Source: Sphingobium yanoikuyae
GTDB taxonomy: Bacteria; Pseudomonadota; Alphaproteobacteria; Sphingomonadales; Sphingomonadaceae
Assembly: GCF_034424525.1 (NCBI RefSeq)
Contig: NZ_CP139979.1
Span: forward strand, 558,001 to 622,000
Reading direction: 5' to 3'
Length of the DNA: 64,000 nucleotides
The notes under the pieces are model-generated. The model did no database searches, was not told the DNA's origin, and saw only the letters and a list, made by a program, of their open reading frames with translations. Shown here one piece after another: positions 26,683-34,915 of this stretch (positions within the stretch are counted from its first letter, which is position 1; every line of letters starts with the position of its first letter). The position numbers and the translations under genes are program-made.

Positions 26683-27120
26683 ATGTTGCCGATCCTTGCC
26701 AGTGTCGCGGCGCTCGCCGCTTCCTCCACCCCGATCCATAGCGCCGAACTGACCCACGGCGCTCAGGCCTATACGGCCAGCTATCACACCGCATCGTCGG
26801 TGCGCTTCACCCAGGTCGAGCCGCGCTTCGGCAATCGCAACGCCATCCCGGTCTGCCGCTGGCAGGCCGATGTGCGCGTCGACCGCGCCGTCGCGGCCCA
26901 GGGCCAGTCGGTGCCGGCCTTCGGCAAGGCGGTCCATCGCTTCGCCCCGCTGTCGGGCAGCTATGCCGGCACCTGCGCCGCTGCCCGCAGCCAGGTGGAC
27001 GCAGAGGTCGCCCGCTATGCCAGCGCCCGCAATGCCGAGGCCGTGTCGGTCGCGCAGCAGGACCGTGCCGTGCTGGTGAATGAACTGGACAGCGTACGCG
27101 CGCTGACCGTGAAGGGCTGA
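26683..27120 (+). CDS. small secreted protein of unknown function
   Basis: A 145-residue protein I do not recognise. It begins with a signal peptide (LPILASVAALAASSTPIHSA) and then has no membrane segment. Two Cys residues (PVCRWQADV and GTCAAARSQ) could form a disulfide in the periplasm. AAGGGA precedes the ATG. Its stop codon shares one base with the ATG of the response-regulator gene (TGATG), so the two are translated together. That pairing is the only clue to its role. Confidence 0.7.
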   Translation: MLPILASVAALAASSTPIHSAELTHGAQAYTASYHTASSVRFTQVEPRFGNRNAIPVCRWQADVRVDRAVAAQGQSVPAFGKAVHRFAPLSGSYAGTCAAARSQVDAEVARYASARNAEAVSVAQQDRAVLVNELDSVRALTVKG

Positions 27121-27830
27121 TGAGTCCACCGCTGATACTGGTCGCCGAGACGCAGCAGGATTTGCGGCACAAGGTGCGCGAATTCCTGGAGCAGAGCGGG
27201 TTTCGCGCTCTGCCTGCGGCCTCGTCGAGCGATATATTCAGTGCCATGGACCGGATGCCGGTCGGCGCGGTCGTGCTGGATGCAGGACTGCGCGGGCCGG
27301 ACGGCATGGACCTGTGCCGCGACGTGCGTGAGCGTAGCGATGTGCCGATCATCCTGGTCGGCGCCGACAGCAGCGAGGTCGACCGGGTGGTCGGCCTGGA
27401 ACTGGGCGCCGACGATTACATGGCCAAACCCTATTCGACCCGCGAACTGGCGGCGCGTCTGCGCGCCGTGCTGCGGCGCGGGCGCAGCGAACGGGCGCTG
27501 GGTCTGCGTCGCCAGACCCAGGCGCGCTTCGACGACTGGGTGGTCGATTTCGCCCGGCGCGAAGTGACCGACCCGGCCGGCGCGCTGGTCGAATTGACGG
27601 CAGCGGAATTTTCGCTGCTCGCCGTGTTGCTGGATCATGCCCAGGCGGTGATTGCCCGTGCGCGGCTGATGGAACTGGCGGGTGTGCGCGACGCGCCCTC
27701 GTCCGATCGCAGTGTCGACGTGCTGATCAGCCGGTTGCGGCGCAAGCTGTCCCATGAAGGACGGCCCGCCGCGATCGTGACTGTTCGTGGCGTCGGATAC
27801 ATGTTCAGCGCGGTCGTCGACCGGCGCTGA
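27120..27830 (+). CDS. OmpR-family response regulator with atypical receiver
   Basis: A 236-residue protein with a receiver domain (1-120) and an OmpR/PhoB winged-helix DNA-binding domain (about 135-230, ending TVRGVGYMFS). The phospho-acceptor Asp (VVLDAGLRGPDG) and the conserved Lys (MAKPYS) are present. The acidic pocket, normally ED, reads ET, and the switch Thr/Ser is Gly (IILVGAD). No histidine kinase gene adjoins it. Phosphorylation may be weak or unnecessary. It is a paralogue of the intact regulator at 31541, with the same ELGADDY and RSVDVLISRLRRKLS blocks. Confidence 0.88.
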   Translation: MSPPLILVAETQQDLRHKVREFLEQSGFRALPAASSSDIFSAMDRMPVGAVVLDAGLRGPDGMDLCRDVRERSDVPIILVGADSSEVDRVVGLELGADDYMAKPYSTRELAARLRAVLRRGRSERALGLRRQTQARFDDWVVDFARREVTDPAGALVELTAAEFSLLAVLLDHAQAVIARARLMELAGVRDAPSSDRSVDVLISRLRRKLSHEGRPAAIVTVRGVGYMFSAVVDRR

Positions 27831-27841
27831 CCCTCCCGAAA

Positions 27842-27880
27842 AGGCGCGCTGATGGCGGTTTTCCGCCATTTGGCGCGCCT
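27842..27880. terminator. long two-part hairpin after the response regulator
   Basis: An outer stem AGGCGCGC/GCGCGCCT encloses an inner stem ATGGCGG/CCGCCAT with a TTTT loop. It lies 11 bases after the response-regulator stop and upstream of the carbonic anhydrase. The following T tract is poor, so it may be a terminator or a processed RNA structure. Confidence 0.5.
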
Positions 27881-27928
27881 GTCGGGCGCTTTGCATCCCA
27901 GACATGATTTTTAACAATTCCGCTGCGC

Positions 27929-27947
27929 CGCAGCAAAATCTGCTGCG
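27929..27947. promoter_or_regulatory. perfect inverted repeat upstream of carbonic anhydrase
   Basis: CGCAGCA and TGCTGCG are perfect 7-base inverted arms around AAATC. The site is about 67 bases before the carbonic anhydrase start, in an AT-richer promoter-like stretch with TTAACAATTC nearby. The size fits a dimeric regulator operator. No regulator is identified. Confidence 0.45.
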
Positions 27948-28013
27948 TATTTTGCAAGCTAGGCCGGTCCGCCCCCTGACCGGCAACGCAATAGCAATAA
28001 GAGGATGAAAGCC

Positions 28014-28712
28014 ATGAACGAGCTTATCGGTCGTGTATTCAGTTTCGAGACCAAGGTCTTCCCGAACGAAAGCACGCTCTACAATCAGTTGGCCAGCCAT
28101 GGTCAGAGCCCCAAGGCGCTGATGATCTCCTGCGCCGACTCGCGCATCGTTCCCGAGCACATCATGCAGGCCCAGCCGGGCGACCTGTTCGTCTGCCGCA
28201 ATGCCGGCAACATCGTGCCGCCGCATGACAGCCAGCTGGGCGGCGTGACCGCCACGGTCGAATATGCCGTCATGGTGCTGGGCGTGCGCGACATCATCGT
28301 GTGCGGTCACAGCGACTGCGGCGCGATGAAGGCGCTGGCCACCGACGCCGACCTGACCGGCATGCCCAATGTCGCCGCCTGGCTGCGCCACAGCCATGCC
28401 GCGCAGAAGCTGTGCCGCGAATCCTATCCTGCCGACCTGGATGCCGCCGAAAAGCTGCGCAACATGGCGCTGGAAAATGTCGTCGTGCAGCTGTCGCACC
28501 TGCGCACCCATCCGTCGGTCGCGTCGGGCATCGCCCGCGGCGAGATCGCCCTGCATGGCTGGTATGTCGACATCCATGCCGGCCAGGTCCTGGGCCTGGA
28601 CGGCGAAACCGGTCGTTTCTCGGTGCTGCGCGAAGGGCAGAAGCTGCCCGTGGCGCTGCCGCATGGGCGTCGCCTGGCCGGCGAATCGCTCATCGCACAA
28701 GCTGCGGAGTAA
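28014..28712 (+). CDS. beta-class carbonic anhydrase
   Basis: A 232-residue beta-carbonic anhydrase converting CO2 and water to bicarbonate. Zinc ligands Cys40, His99 and Cys102 and the Asp42-Arg44 dyad (CADSR) are all present. MNELIGR at 28014 is preferred because GAGG lies nine bases upstream; an ATG at 28005 directly abuts that site. The gene is followed after three bases by a SulP-type transporter, so they form one operon, a common pairing for bicarbonate uptake or supply. Confidence 0.94.
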   Translation: MNELIGRVFSFETKVFPNESTLYNQLASHGQSPKALMISCADSRIVPEHIMQAQPGDLFVCRNAGNIVPPHDSQLGGVTATVEYAVMVLGVRDIIVCGHSDCGAMKALATDADLTGMPNVAAWLRHSHAAQKLCRESYPADLDAAEKLRNMALENVVVQLSHLRTHPSVASGIARGEIALHGWYVDIHAGQVLGLDGETGRFSVLREGQKLPVALPHGRRLAGESLIAQAAE

Positions 28713-28715
28713 ATC

Positions 28716-30212
28716 ATGTTGAAGGCCTTTTCCGGCGGCACGTTCAGCCGCGACTTCACGGCGTCGATCGTCGTGTTCCTGGTGGCCATGCCGCTGTGCA
28801 TGGGCATCGCCATTGCCTCCGGCGTGCCGCCGGAAAAAGGCCTGATCACCGGCATCATCGGCGGCCTGGTCGTCGGCCTGCTGGCGGGTTCGCCGCTGCA
28901 GGTCAGCGGTCCGGCGGCCGGTCTTGCGGTCATCGTCTTCGAAATCGTGCGGGAACAGGGGCTGTCGGCCCTTGGCCCCATCCTGATCCTGGCAGGCGCG
29001 ATCCAGATCGTCGCCGGCCTGCTGAAGGTCGGCGGCTGGTTCCGCGCCATTTCGCCGGCCGTCGTGCATGGCATGCTGGCGGGCATCGGCGTGCTGATCG
29101 TCGTCGGCCAGTTCCATGTGCTGTTCGATGACAAGCCGCTGTCGAGCGGCCTGCACAATCTGATCGCGATGCCGGGCCAGATATTGGGCCTCACCAATCA
29201 GGACGCGGCCACCGCCTTCGCGGTCGGCCTGGTCACCATCGGCGCGATGCTGGGCTGGGAGAAGTTCCGCCCCGCATCGATGAAGCTGGTGCCGGGCGCG
29301 CTGGTCGGCGTTGTCGCCGCGACGCTGGTGGCCTTCGCGCTCGGCCTGCCGGTCGCCCGTGTTGTCGTGCCGGAATCGATCCTGTCCGCCATCAGCCTGC
29401 CCGAACAGGGCCTGCTGGCGCAGCTGATGAGCCCGACCATCATCACCACCGCAATTGCCATCGCCTTCATCGCCAGTGCCGAGACTCTGCTGTCGGCCGC
29501 GGCGGTCGACCGCATGCATGATGGCGTGCGCACCAATTACAACCGCGAACTGAGCGCGCAGGGCGTGGGCAACCTGCTCTGCGGCGTTGCTGGCGCGCTG
29601 CCGATGACAGGCGTCATCGTCCGCTCGTCCGCCAACGTCCAGGCCGGCGCCAAGACCCGCCTGTCGGCGATCCTGCATGGCGCGTGGATCCTGGGCTTCG
29701 TCGCCCTGCTGCCCTGGCTGCTGCGCGAAGTGCCGATGGCGGCGCTGGCCGGCATCCTGGTCGTGACCGGTTTCCGCCTCGTCAGCCTGTCGCACGTCAA
29801 GCATCTGTTCCACCTCTATGGTCCGCTGCCGGCGATCGTGTGGGCCGCGACGCTGATCTGCGTTGTCGCGACCGACCTGCTGACCGGCGTGCTGGTGGGC
29901 ATCGGCCTGTCGCTGATCGAACTGATCCCCCATGCCAGCCGCCTGCGTCTTGGCGTCGAGGAAGCCAGCCGCGGCGATGCGCATGAAGTGGCGCTGCACG
30001 GCACGGCGAGCTTCCTGAGCCTGCCCAAGCTGTCGGCCAAGCTGGAATCGGTGCCGGCGGGACAACTGGTCATCCTCAATGTCGAGCGCCTGACCCATAT
30101 CGACCATACCTGCGCCGAAATGGTGCGCGAATGGGCCGATCGCCGCACCGGCGCGGGCGCCAAGGTGGAGCTGTTCGGCGCGACCGGACGGATGCGCCAG
30201 CTCGTCGCCTGA
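28716..30212 (+). CDS. SulP-family anion (probably bicarbonate) transporter
   Basis: A 498-residue protein with about 11 hydrophobic segments of the SulP/SLC26 family and a C-terminal STAS-like region (about 420-498, QLVILNVERLTHIDHTC). The N terminus FSRDFTASIVVFLVAMPLCM and the phrase GVPPEKGLITGIIGG are typical. Placement behind a carbonic anhydrase suggests bicarbonate rather than sulfate as substrate, as in BicA-like systems; this is inference from context. Confidence 0.9.
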   Translation: MLKAFSGGTFSRDFTASIVVFLVAMPLCMGIAIASGVPPEKGLITGIIGGLVVGLLAGSPLQVSGPAAGLAVIVFEIVREQGLSALGPILILAGAIQIVAGLLKVGGWFRAISPAVVHGMLAGIGVLIVVGQFHVLFDDKPLSSGLHNLIAMPGQILGLTNQDAATAFAVGLVTIGAMLGWEKFRPASMKLVPGALVGVVAATLVAFALGLPVARVVVPESILSAISLPEQGLLAQLMSPTIITTAIAIAFIASAETLLSAAAVDRMHDGVRTNYNRELSAQGVGNLLCGVAGALPMTGVIVRSSANVQAGAKTRLSAILHGAWILGFVALLPWLLREVPMAALAGILVVTGFRLVSLSHVKHLFHLYGPLPAIVWAATLICVVATDLLTGVLVGIGLSLIELIPHASRLRLGVEEASRGDAHEVALHGTASFLSLPKLSAKLESVPAGQLVILNVERLTHIDHTCAEMVREWADRRTGAGAKVELFGATGRMRQLVA

Positions 30213-30230
30213 CACGAGCCTGCATGACAG

Positions 30231-30265
30231 AAAAGCCGCCGCATCCCCGGATGCGGCGGCTTTTT
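30231..30265 (+). terminator. intrinsic terminator of the carbonic anhydrase-SulP operon
   Basis: AGCCGCCGCATCC pairs with GGATGCGGCGGCT (13 bp) and is followed by TTTTT, a strong Rho-independent terminator 18 bases after the SulP stop codon. Confidence 0.9.
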
Positions 30266-30503
30266 CATGTTCAGACGCAATTTGGACATCAAATAGAAAC
30301 AATATGAACGGTCTTTGGAAAAGAACCGTGATCGCTATATCACAGCGCCCCTCTTCCCTTGTGCAGATGCGAAGATAGAGGTTTGCGCCGAGGTCTGGCG
30401 AGAATAGTCGAGTAGTCATCCGCCGGTACGGAAGACGATATTCCAACAGATCTTCGGGCCGCGGATGCAGGACGGAACATTCTTTCGTAAAAGGGGAATG
30501 TTC

Positions 30504-31346
30504 ATGAAGTATCAAATCGCTTGTGCCGCTCTGGCTCTGATGTCGAGTGCGCCGGCCTTCGCCCAGGAAGAACCCGCAGGCCCGGTCACCGTGACCGGCA
30601 GCGTCGGCCTGGTTTCCGATTATCGCTTCCGTGGTGTTTCGCAGTCCGATCGCGGCATGGCGATCCAGGGCGGCCTGACCGCAACCCATGAAAGCGGTGT
30701 CTATGTCGGCACCTGGGGTTCCAACCTGTCGGGCTGGGGCACCTTTGGCGGCGCCAACATGGAACTGGACCTGTTCGCAGGCTATGCCATTCCTCTGGGT
30801 GACAGCGGCGCGACGCTGGACCTCGGCCTGACCTGGTACATGTACCCGTCGGGCGCCGACAAGACCGACTTCGCCGAACCCTATGTGAAGCTGTCGAGCC
30901 AGGTCGGCCCGGTCAAGGGTCTGCTCGGCGTGGCCTATGCCCCCAAGCAGGAAGCGCTGGGCAAGTGGTGCAGCGACGCCGATTGCACCATCTACAAGCC
31001 GGGTGACAAGGAAGATAATTTCTACATCTGGGGCGATGTCAGCGGTGCGATCCCGAACACCCCGGTCAGCCTGAAGGCGCATCTGGGCTGGTCGAACGGC
31101 AATAGCGGCCTGGGCCCGAACGGCACGTCGGTCGCGCCGACCGGCAAATATCTCGACTGGCTGGTCGGTGCCGACCTGGCCGTGCCGGGCACGCCGCTGA
31201 CGCTGAGCATCGCCTATGTCGACACCGACATCGCCCGCGTCGAGGAAAATTATCTGCGTCCCAACTTCCAGGTCGCGGACGGCGACAATTTCGGCAAGTC
31301 GATCGCACGCAGCACGGTCGTCTTCTCGATCTCGGCCGCTTTCTGA
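30504..31346 (+). CDS. TorF-family putative porin
   Basis: A 280-residue outer-membrane protein. Signal peptide MKYQIACAALALMSSAPAFA ends at residue 20. The TorF family signature appears as VTGSVGLVSDYRFRGVSQSD near residues 30-50, followed by GYVGTWGS-like strands and TLDLGLTWYMYPS. The C-terminal Phe fits barrel insertion. ATG 30504 has AAGGGG upstream; an in-frame start at 30465 would add non-signal residues. TorF proteins are common in this class of bacteria and are probably small-solute pores. The two-component system just downstream may regulate it. Confidence 0.9.
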   Translation: MKYQIACAALALMSSAPAFAQEEPAGPVTVTGSVGLVSDYRFRGVSQSDRGMAIQGGLTATHESGVYVGTWGSNLSGWGTFGGANMELDLFAGYAIPLGDSGATLDLGLTWYMYPSGADKTDFAEPYVKLSSQVGPVKGLLGVAYAPKQEALGKWCSDADCTIYKPGDKEDNFYIWGDVSGAIPNTPVSLKAHLGWSNGNSGLGPNGTSVAPTGKYLDWLVGADLAVPGTPLTLSIAYVDTDIARVEENYLRPNFQVADGDNFGKSIARSTVVFSISAAF

Positions 31347-31354
31347 TCTTTACG

Positions 31355-31382
31355 GATCGGGCCCGTTCGCGCGGGCCCGATC
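31355..31382. terminator. hairpin after TorF porin gene
   Basis: GATCGGGCCCG and CGGGCCCGATC form a perfect 11-bp stem with a six-base loop, nine bases after the porin stop. No T tract follows, so it is a possible terminator only. Confidence 0.55.
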
Positions 31383-31540
31383 TGCTGTATTTCCGGGCCT
31401 TATCTTGTGCCGAGCTGTCGCCGGCGTGACAAATTGTTGCTGTGGCCCCCGTCAACTGTTTCGGCAGCAAGCTGCGGTTGACCCTCCACCGGTCGCTGCT
31501 TATCTCCCAACATCATGAACAGCCTGATGTTGCTCCGCGC

Positions 31541-32251
31541 ATGACCGCCCCCTCGATCATCCTTGTCGAAGACGATCCGCCGCTCCGCACGCTGACGGCG
31601 CGCGCGTTGCAGGAACATGGCTATCAGGTCCGTCCGGCCTCGTCCGGTCCGGAAATGTGGGTGGCCTTCGATGCCGGCCCGGTCGACCTGGTCGTGCTGG
31701 ACGTCATGCTGCCCGGCACCAACGGCATCGACCTGTGCCGCCAGATCCGTCGCAAGAGCGACGTTCCCATCATCTTCATCAGCGCCAAGGGCAGCGAGAC
31801 CGACCGTATCGTCGGGCTGGAACTGGGCGCCGACGATTATCTGCCAAAGCCGTTCGGCACGCGCGAACTGATCGCCCGTATCCGCGCCATCCTGCGCCGC
31901 GTCGGCGTGGAGCGTGGCCCTGACGAGCAGCGCGAGAATGAAGCGCGCTTCGACGGCTGGATCGTCAACTTCCCGCGCCGTGAACTGCGGTCGCCGACCG
32001 GCGCGATTGTCGACCTGACCGGCGCCGAGTTCGACCTGCTGGGCAGCTTCCTCAGCCATCCGCAGCGGGTGATCGCGCGCGAGCGGCTGATCGAATTGTC
32101 GCGAACCCGCATGGGTGATAGCAGCGACCGCAGCATCGACGTGCTGGTCAGCCGCCTGCGCCGCAAGCTGTCGACCGAGGACCGGCCCGCGCCGATCACC
32201 ACGGTGCGCGGCGTCGGCTACATGTTCAACGCGGAAGTCGCGCGCGCTTGA
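31541..32251 (+). CDS. OmpR-family response regulator
   Basis: A 236-residue regulator with a complete receiver domain: acidic pair EDD, phospho-Asp in VVLDVMLPG, Ser in IIFISAKG and Lys in LPKPF. The winged-helix output domain ends TVRGVGYMFN. The start at 31541 begins the first beta strand correctly; the frame is open to 31442. The stop overlaps the TTG start of the histidine kinase gene, so the two form one translational unit. The regulated genes are unknown; the upstream porin is a candidate. Confidence 0.93.
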   Translation: MTAPSIILVEDDPPLRTLTARALQEHGYQVRPASSGPEMWVAFDAGPVDLVVLDVMLPGTNGIDLCRQIRRKSDVPIIFISAKGSETDRIVGLELGADDYLPKPFGTRELIARIRAILRRVGVERGPDEQRENEARFDGWIVNFPRRELRSPTGAIVDLTGAEFDLLGSFLSHPQRVIARERLIELSRTRMGDSSDRSIDVLVSRLRRKLSTEDRPAPITTVRGVGYMFNAEVARA

Positions 32252-33582
32252 GACGACAGCGGTTCAGCCGGTCGCTCGGGCTGGTCGGCCGCATCTTTGG
32301 CATATTGCTGCTGACCGTTCTGCTGGAATTCGTGGTCGGCACGCTCATCTATGAGCGCGCCAGCCATTTGTCGCTGCAGGATGACGAGGCGCGCCGCCTG
32401 GCCGAGCATCTGGTGATCGCGCGCAAGCTGGTCGCCAAGGCGCCGGTCAGCCAGCGCGGCGGGGTCAGCGCGCAGCTGACCACCGACCGCTATGATATCC
32501 ACTGGACGCTGGCTGCGCCGCCGCCGCCGCCGCTGTCGCCCGAACTGGCGCGGATGCGGCAGCAGATCGTAGACTGGGAACCCAGCCTGCATGAATCGCG
32601 GCTGTGGCTGCGGCTGAATTCGCCCGGACGCTCCTCGCAGATCAATGGCGGGCTGCAGCTGGCGGACGGCAGCTGGCTCTATTTCGGCATGCACCATAGC
32701 GGCGGCAAATGGGCCTTCACCTTCGGCCGCTTCGGCCTGGCGCTGATCCCGGTGCTGGCGCTGCTGATTGCGGGCGGCGTGCTGATCCGGCGGACCCTGG
32801 CGCCGCTGCGCGACCTCACTCATGCCACCAAGCGGATCGGTCTGGCGCAGCAGGTGGCGGTGGCGGAAGCGGGTACCAATGATGTGCGCAACCTGATCCG
32901 CGCCTTCAATGCGATGCAGACCCGCATCCATCGCCTGATCAACGAGCGGACCGAGACGCTGGCGGCGGTCGGTCATGACATGCGCACGCCGCTCGCCCGG
33001 CTGCAATTGCGGCTGGAAGCGGTGGACGACCCCGAAATTCGCGAGGCGATGGGCGAGGATCTGGCCGAGATGGGCGAGATGATCGAGTCCGTGCTGGCCT
33101 TTCTGGGCGGCGAGAAGAATCCCGAACCGGCGGTGCGGATCGACGTGGCGGTCACGATCGCGACGGTGGTCGACGCCTTCCAGGATCATGGCGACGATGT
33201 GATCTATGACGGGCCGGGTCATCTGGAGATGGAGGTTCGCCCGCTGTCGCTGCGCCGCGCGGTGCGCAACCTGATCGAGAATGCGCTCCATTATGGGGTA
33301 CGTGCGCGGGTCAGCGTGGCGCGGCACGACAATGAGGTGTTGATCCGCGTCGATGATGATGGCCCCGGCATTCCGCGCGACCGGCTGGAGGAGGTGCTGA
33401 AGCCCTTCCACCGGCTCGATACGGCGCGTCAGCGCAACACGCGCGGCATGGGGCTGGGCCTGGCCATCGTCGCCAAGACGGTGGAGCAGGAGGGCGGTCG
33501 CCTGACGCTGGCCAACCGACCCGAGGGCGGGCTGCGCGTCGAAATCTGCCTCTATCTGAACAGGCCGGAAGCCAAGGTCTGA
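32248..33582 (+). CDS. sensor histidine kinase
   Basis: A 444-residue membrane kinase of the EnvZ/OmpR-partner type. A membrane segment lies at about 15-35, a periplasmic domain at about 36-155, and a second membrane segment near 160-180. A HAMP region, then a HisKA domain with VGHDMRTPLAR (phospho-His), and an ATPase domain with RNLIENALHY, DDGPGIP and GMGLGLAIV follow. A Pro-rich stretch (PPPPPL) is in the periplasmic part. The TTG start overlaps the response-regulator stop by four bases (TTGA). Confidence 0.92.
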   Translation: MRRQRFSRSLGLVGRIFGILLLTVLLEFVVGTLIYERASHLSLQDDEARRLAEHLVIARKLVAKAPVSQRGGVSAQLTTDRYDIHWTLAAPPPPPLSPELARMRQQIVDWEPSLHESRLWLRLNSPGRSSQINGGLQLADGSWLYFGMHHSGGKWAFTFGRFGLALIPVLALLIAGGVLIRRTLAPLRDLTHATKRIGLAQQVAVAEAGTNDVRNLIRAFNAMQTRIHRLINERTETLAAVGHDMRTPLARLQLRLEAVDDPEIREAMGEDLAEMGEMIESVLAFLGGEKNPEPAVRIDVAVTIATVVDAFQDHGDDVIYDGPGHLEMEVRPLSLRRAVRNLIENALHYGVRARVSVARHDNEVLIRVDDDGPGIPRDRLEEVLKPFHRLDTARQRNTRGMGLGLAIVAKTVEQEGGRLTLANRPEGGLRVEICLYLNRPEAKV

Positions 33583-33697
33583 TCGGCCTCCCGGCGCGTT
33601 CGGCAAAGAGAATCTCGCTACCCCCAAGCAAAACTCGTTTATCCTGTCGCGCAGACGCGGGTTATTCCGGTTGCCCATCGGATAAGAGGCGCAGGGA

Positions 33698-34699
33698 ATG
33701 GCGGACGGCGATATGCAGGGTGAAGGCGTGGGCTATTGGGATCTGGACCGGCTGGTCACGGACCTGGCCGCAGCGCGCAGTCGCTGGCGGCAGGAACAGC
33801 AGCATCATGCCGAATATGGCGCCGAAGGATTCCCCTCGCGCGCCAATCTGGTGAAGATCACCGGCGCGCTGTGCGGCGCATTGTTCCCGCTGCGGCTGGG
33901 GCCGAGCTTCGTGCGACTGCATAATGAGGACGCCTATGTCGCCGAGACGCTGCAGACCGTGCTCAGCCGCCTCTATGGCCAGATCCGGCTCGAACTCATC
34001 TATGCGATGAAGGATGACCCGATTGCCGCAGTCGACGCGGCGGCGGCGCGGATCATCGGCGAGTTCGCGCACAGCCTGCCGGCGCTGCGCACATTGCTCG
34101 ACAGCGATGTCGAGGCGGCCTTCCTGGGCGATCCGGCCGCGCGCAGCGTGGACGAGGTGCTGATCTGCTACCCATCGATGCTGGCGATCATTCATCACCG
34201 ACTGGCGCACCGCCTCTATGAACTGGGCGCGCCGCTGGTGGCGCGGATCATATCCGAGATCGCCCATTCCCATACCGGCATCGACATCCATCCCGGCGCG
34301 CGCATCGGCCACGGCTTCTTCATCGACCATGGCACCGGCGTGGTCATCGGCGAGACGGCGATCGTCGGCGATCGGGTGCGGCTCTATCAGGGCGTGACGC
34401 TGGGCGCGCGCAGCTTCCCCTCGGACGAGAAGGGCGCGCTCGAAAAGGCGCAGCCGCGCCATCCGATCATCGAGGATGATGTCGTCATCTATGCCGGCGC
34501 GACGGTGCTGGGCCGGATCATCATCGGCAGCCGATCGGTCATCGGCGGCAATGTCTGGCTGACCGAAAGCGTGCCGGCCGACAGCAATGTGCGCCAGGCC
34601 AAGGCCCGGCACGAAGTGACCAGCCGGGTGGAAGTGTCAGCCCCGCACCGCGTCCATGCGCTGCTGGAAAGCACGGACGGGATCGGCGAGAATATCTGA
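33698..34699 (+). CDS. cysE: serine O-acetyltransferase
   Basis: A 333-residue serine acetyltransferase, which makes O-acetylserine for cysteine synthesis. The N-terminal helical domain (about 1-190) is followed by a left-handed beta helix of hexapeptide repeats. HSHTGIDIHPGARIG, FFIDHGTGVVIGE with the catalytic His, and YQGVTLGA are diagnostic. The C-terminal tail is longer than in E. coli CysE and lacks a clear terminal Ile, so feedback complex formation with CysK is doubtful. Length matches the EpsC-like form seen in many alphaproteobacteria. Confidence 0.9.
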   Translation: MADGDMQGEGVGYWDLDRLVTDLAAARSRWRQEQQHHAEYGAEGFPSRANLVKITGALCGALFPLRLGPSFVRLHNEDAYVAETLQTVLSRLYGQIRLELIYAMKDDPIAAVDAAAARIIGEFAHSLPALRTLLDSDVEAAFLGDPAARSVDEVLICYPSMLAIIHHRLAHRLYELGAPLVARIISEIAHSHTGIDIHPGARIGHGFFIDHGTGVVIGETAIVGDRVRLYQGVTLGARSFPSDEKGALEKAQPRHPIIEDDVVIYAGATVLGRIIIGSRSVIGGNVWLTESVPADSNVRQAKARHEVTSRVEVSAPHRVHALLESTDGIGENI

Positions 34700-34915
34700 C
34701 AAGTGGGCCGATCATGTCCGATTTGGCCAATTCCGATGCTATCCTGTCCTGTATCGGAAGAGAATGATCCGTAGTGGATCGGTGTAATTGAGCCGATTTT
34801 CGGAGTCCCCTATGACCTGAGTTATGGGGATTGGCTGATATCGAGCCACATCAGACAATCGAGATAAGATAATCGGTCGGTCGCCATTGAGTCCTTTCTT
34901 TTCGGGAGGCTGGGC

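Noticed and set aside
27015..31082. 1355-codon open frame on the minus strand
   Set aside because: It is antisense to the response-regulator, carbonic anhydrase, SulP and porin genes. Its protein is His/Gln/Asp-rich without a fold, as expected for the shadow frame of high-GC genes.
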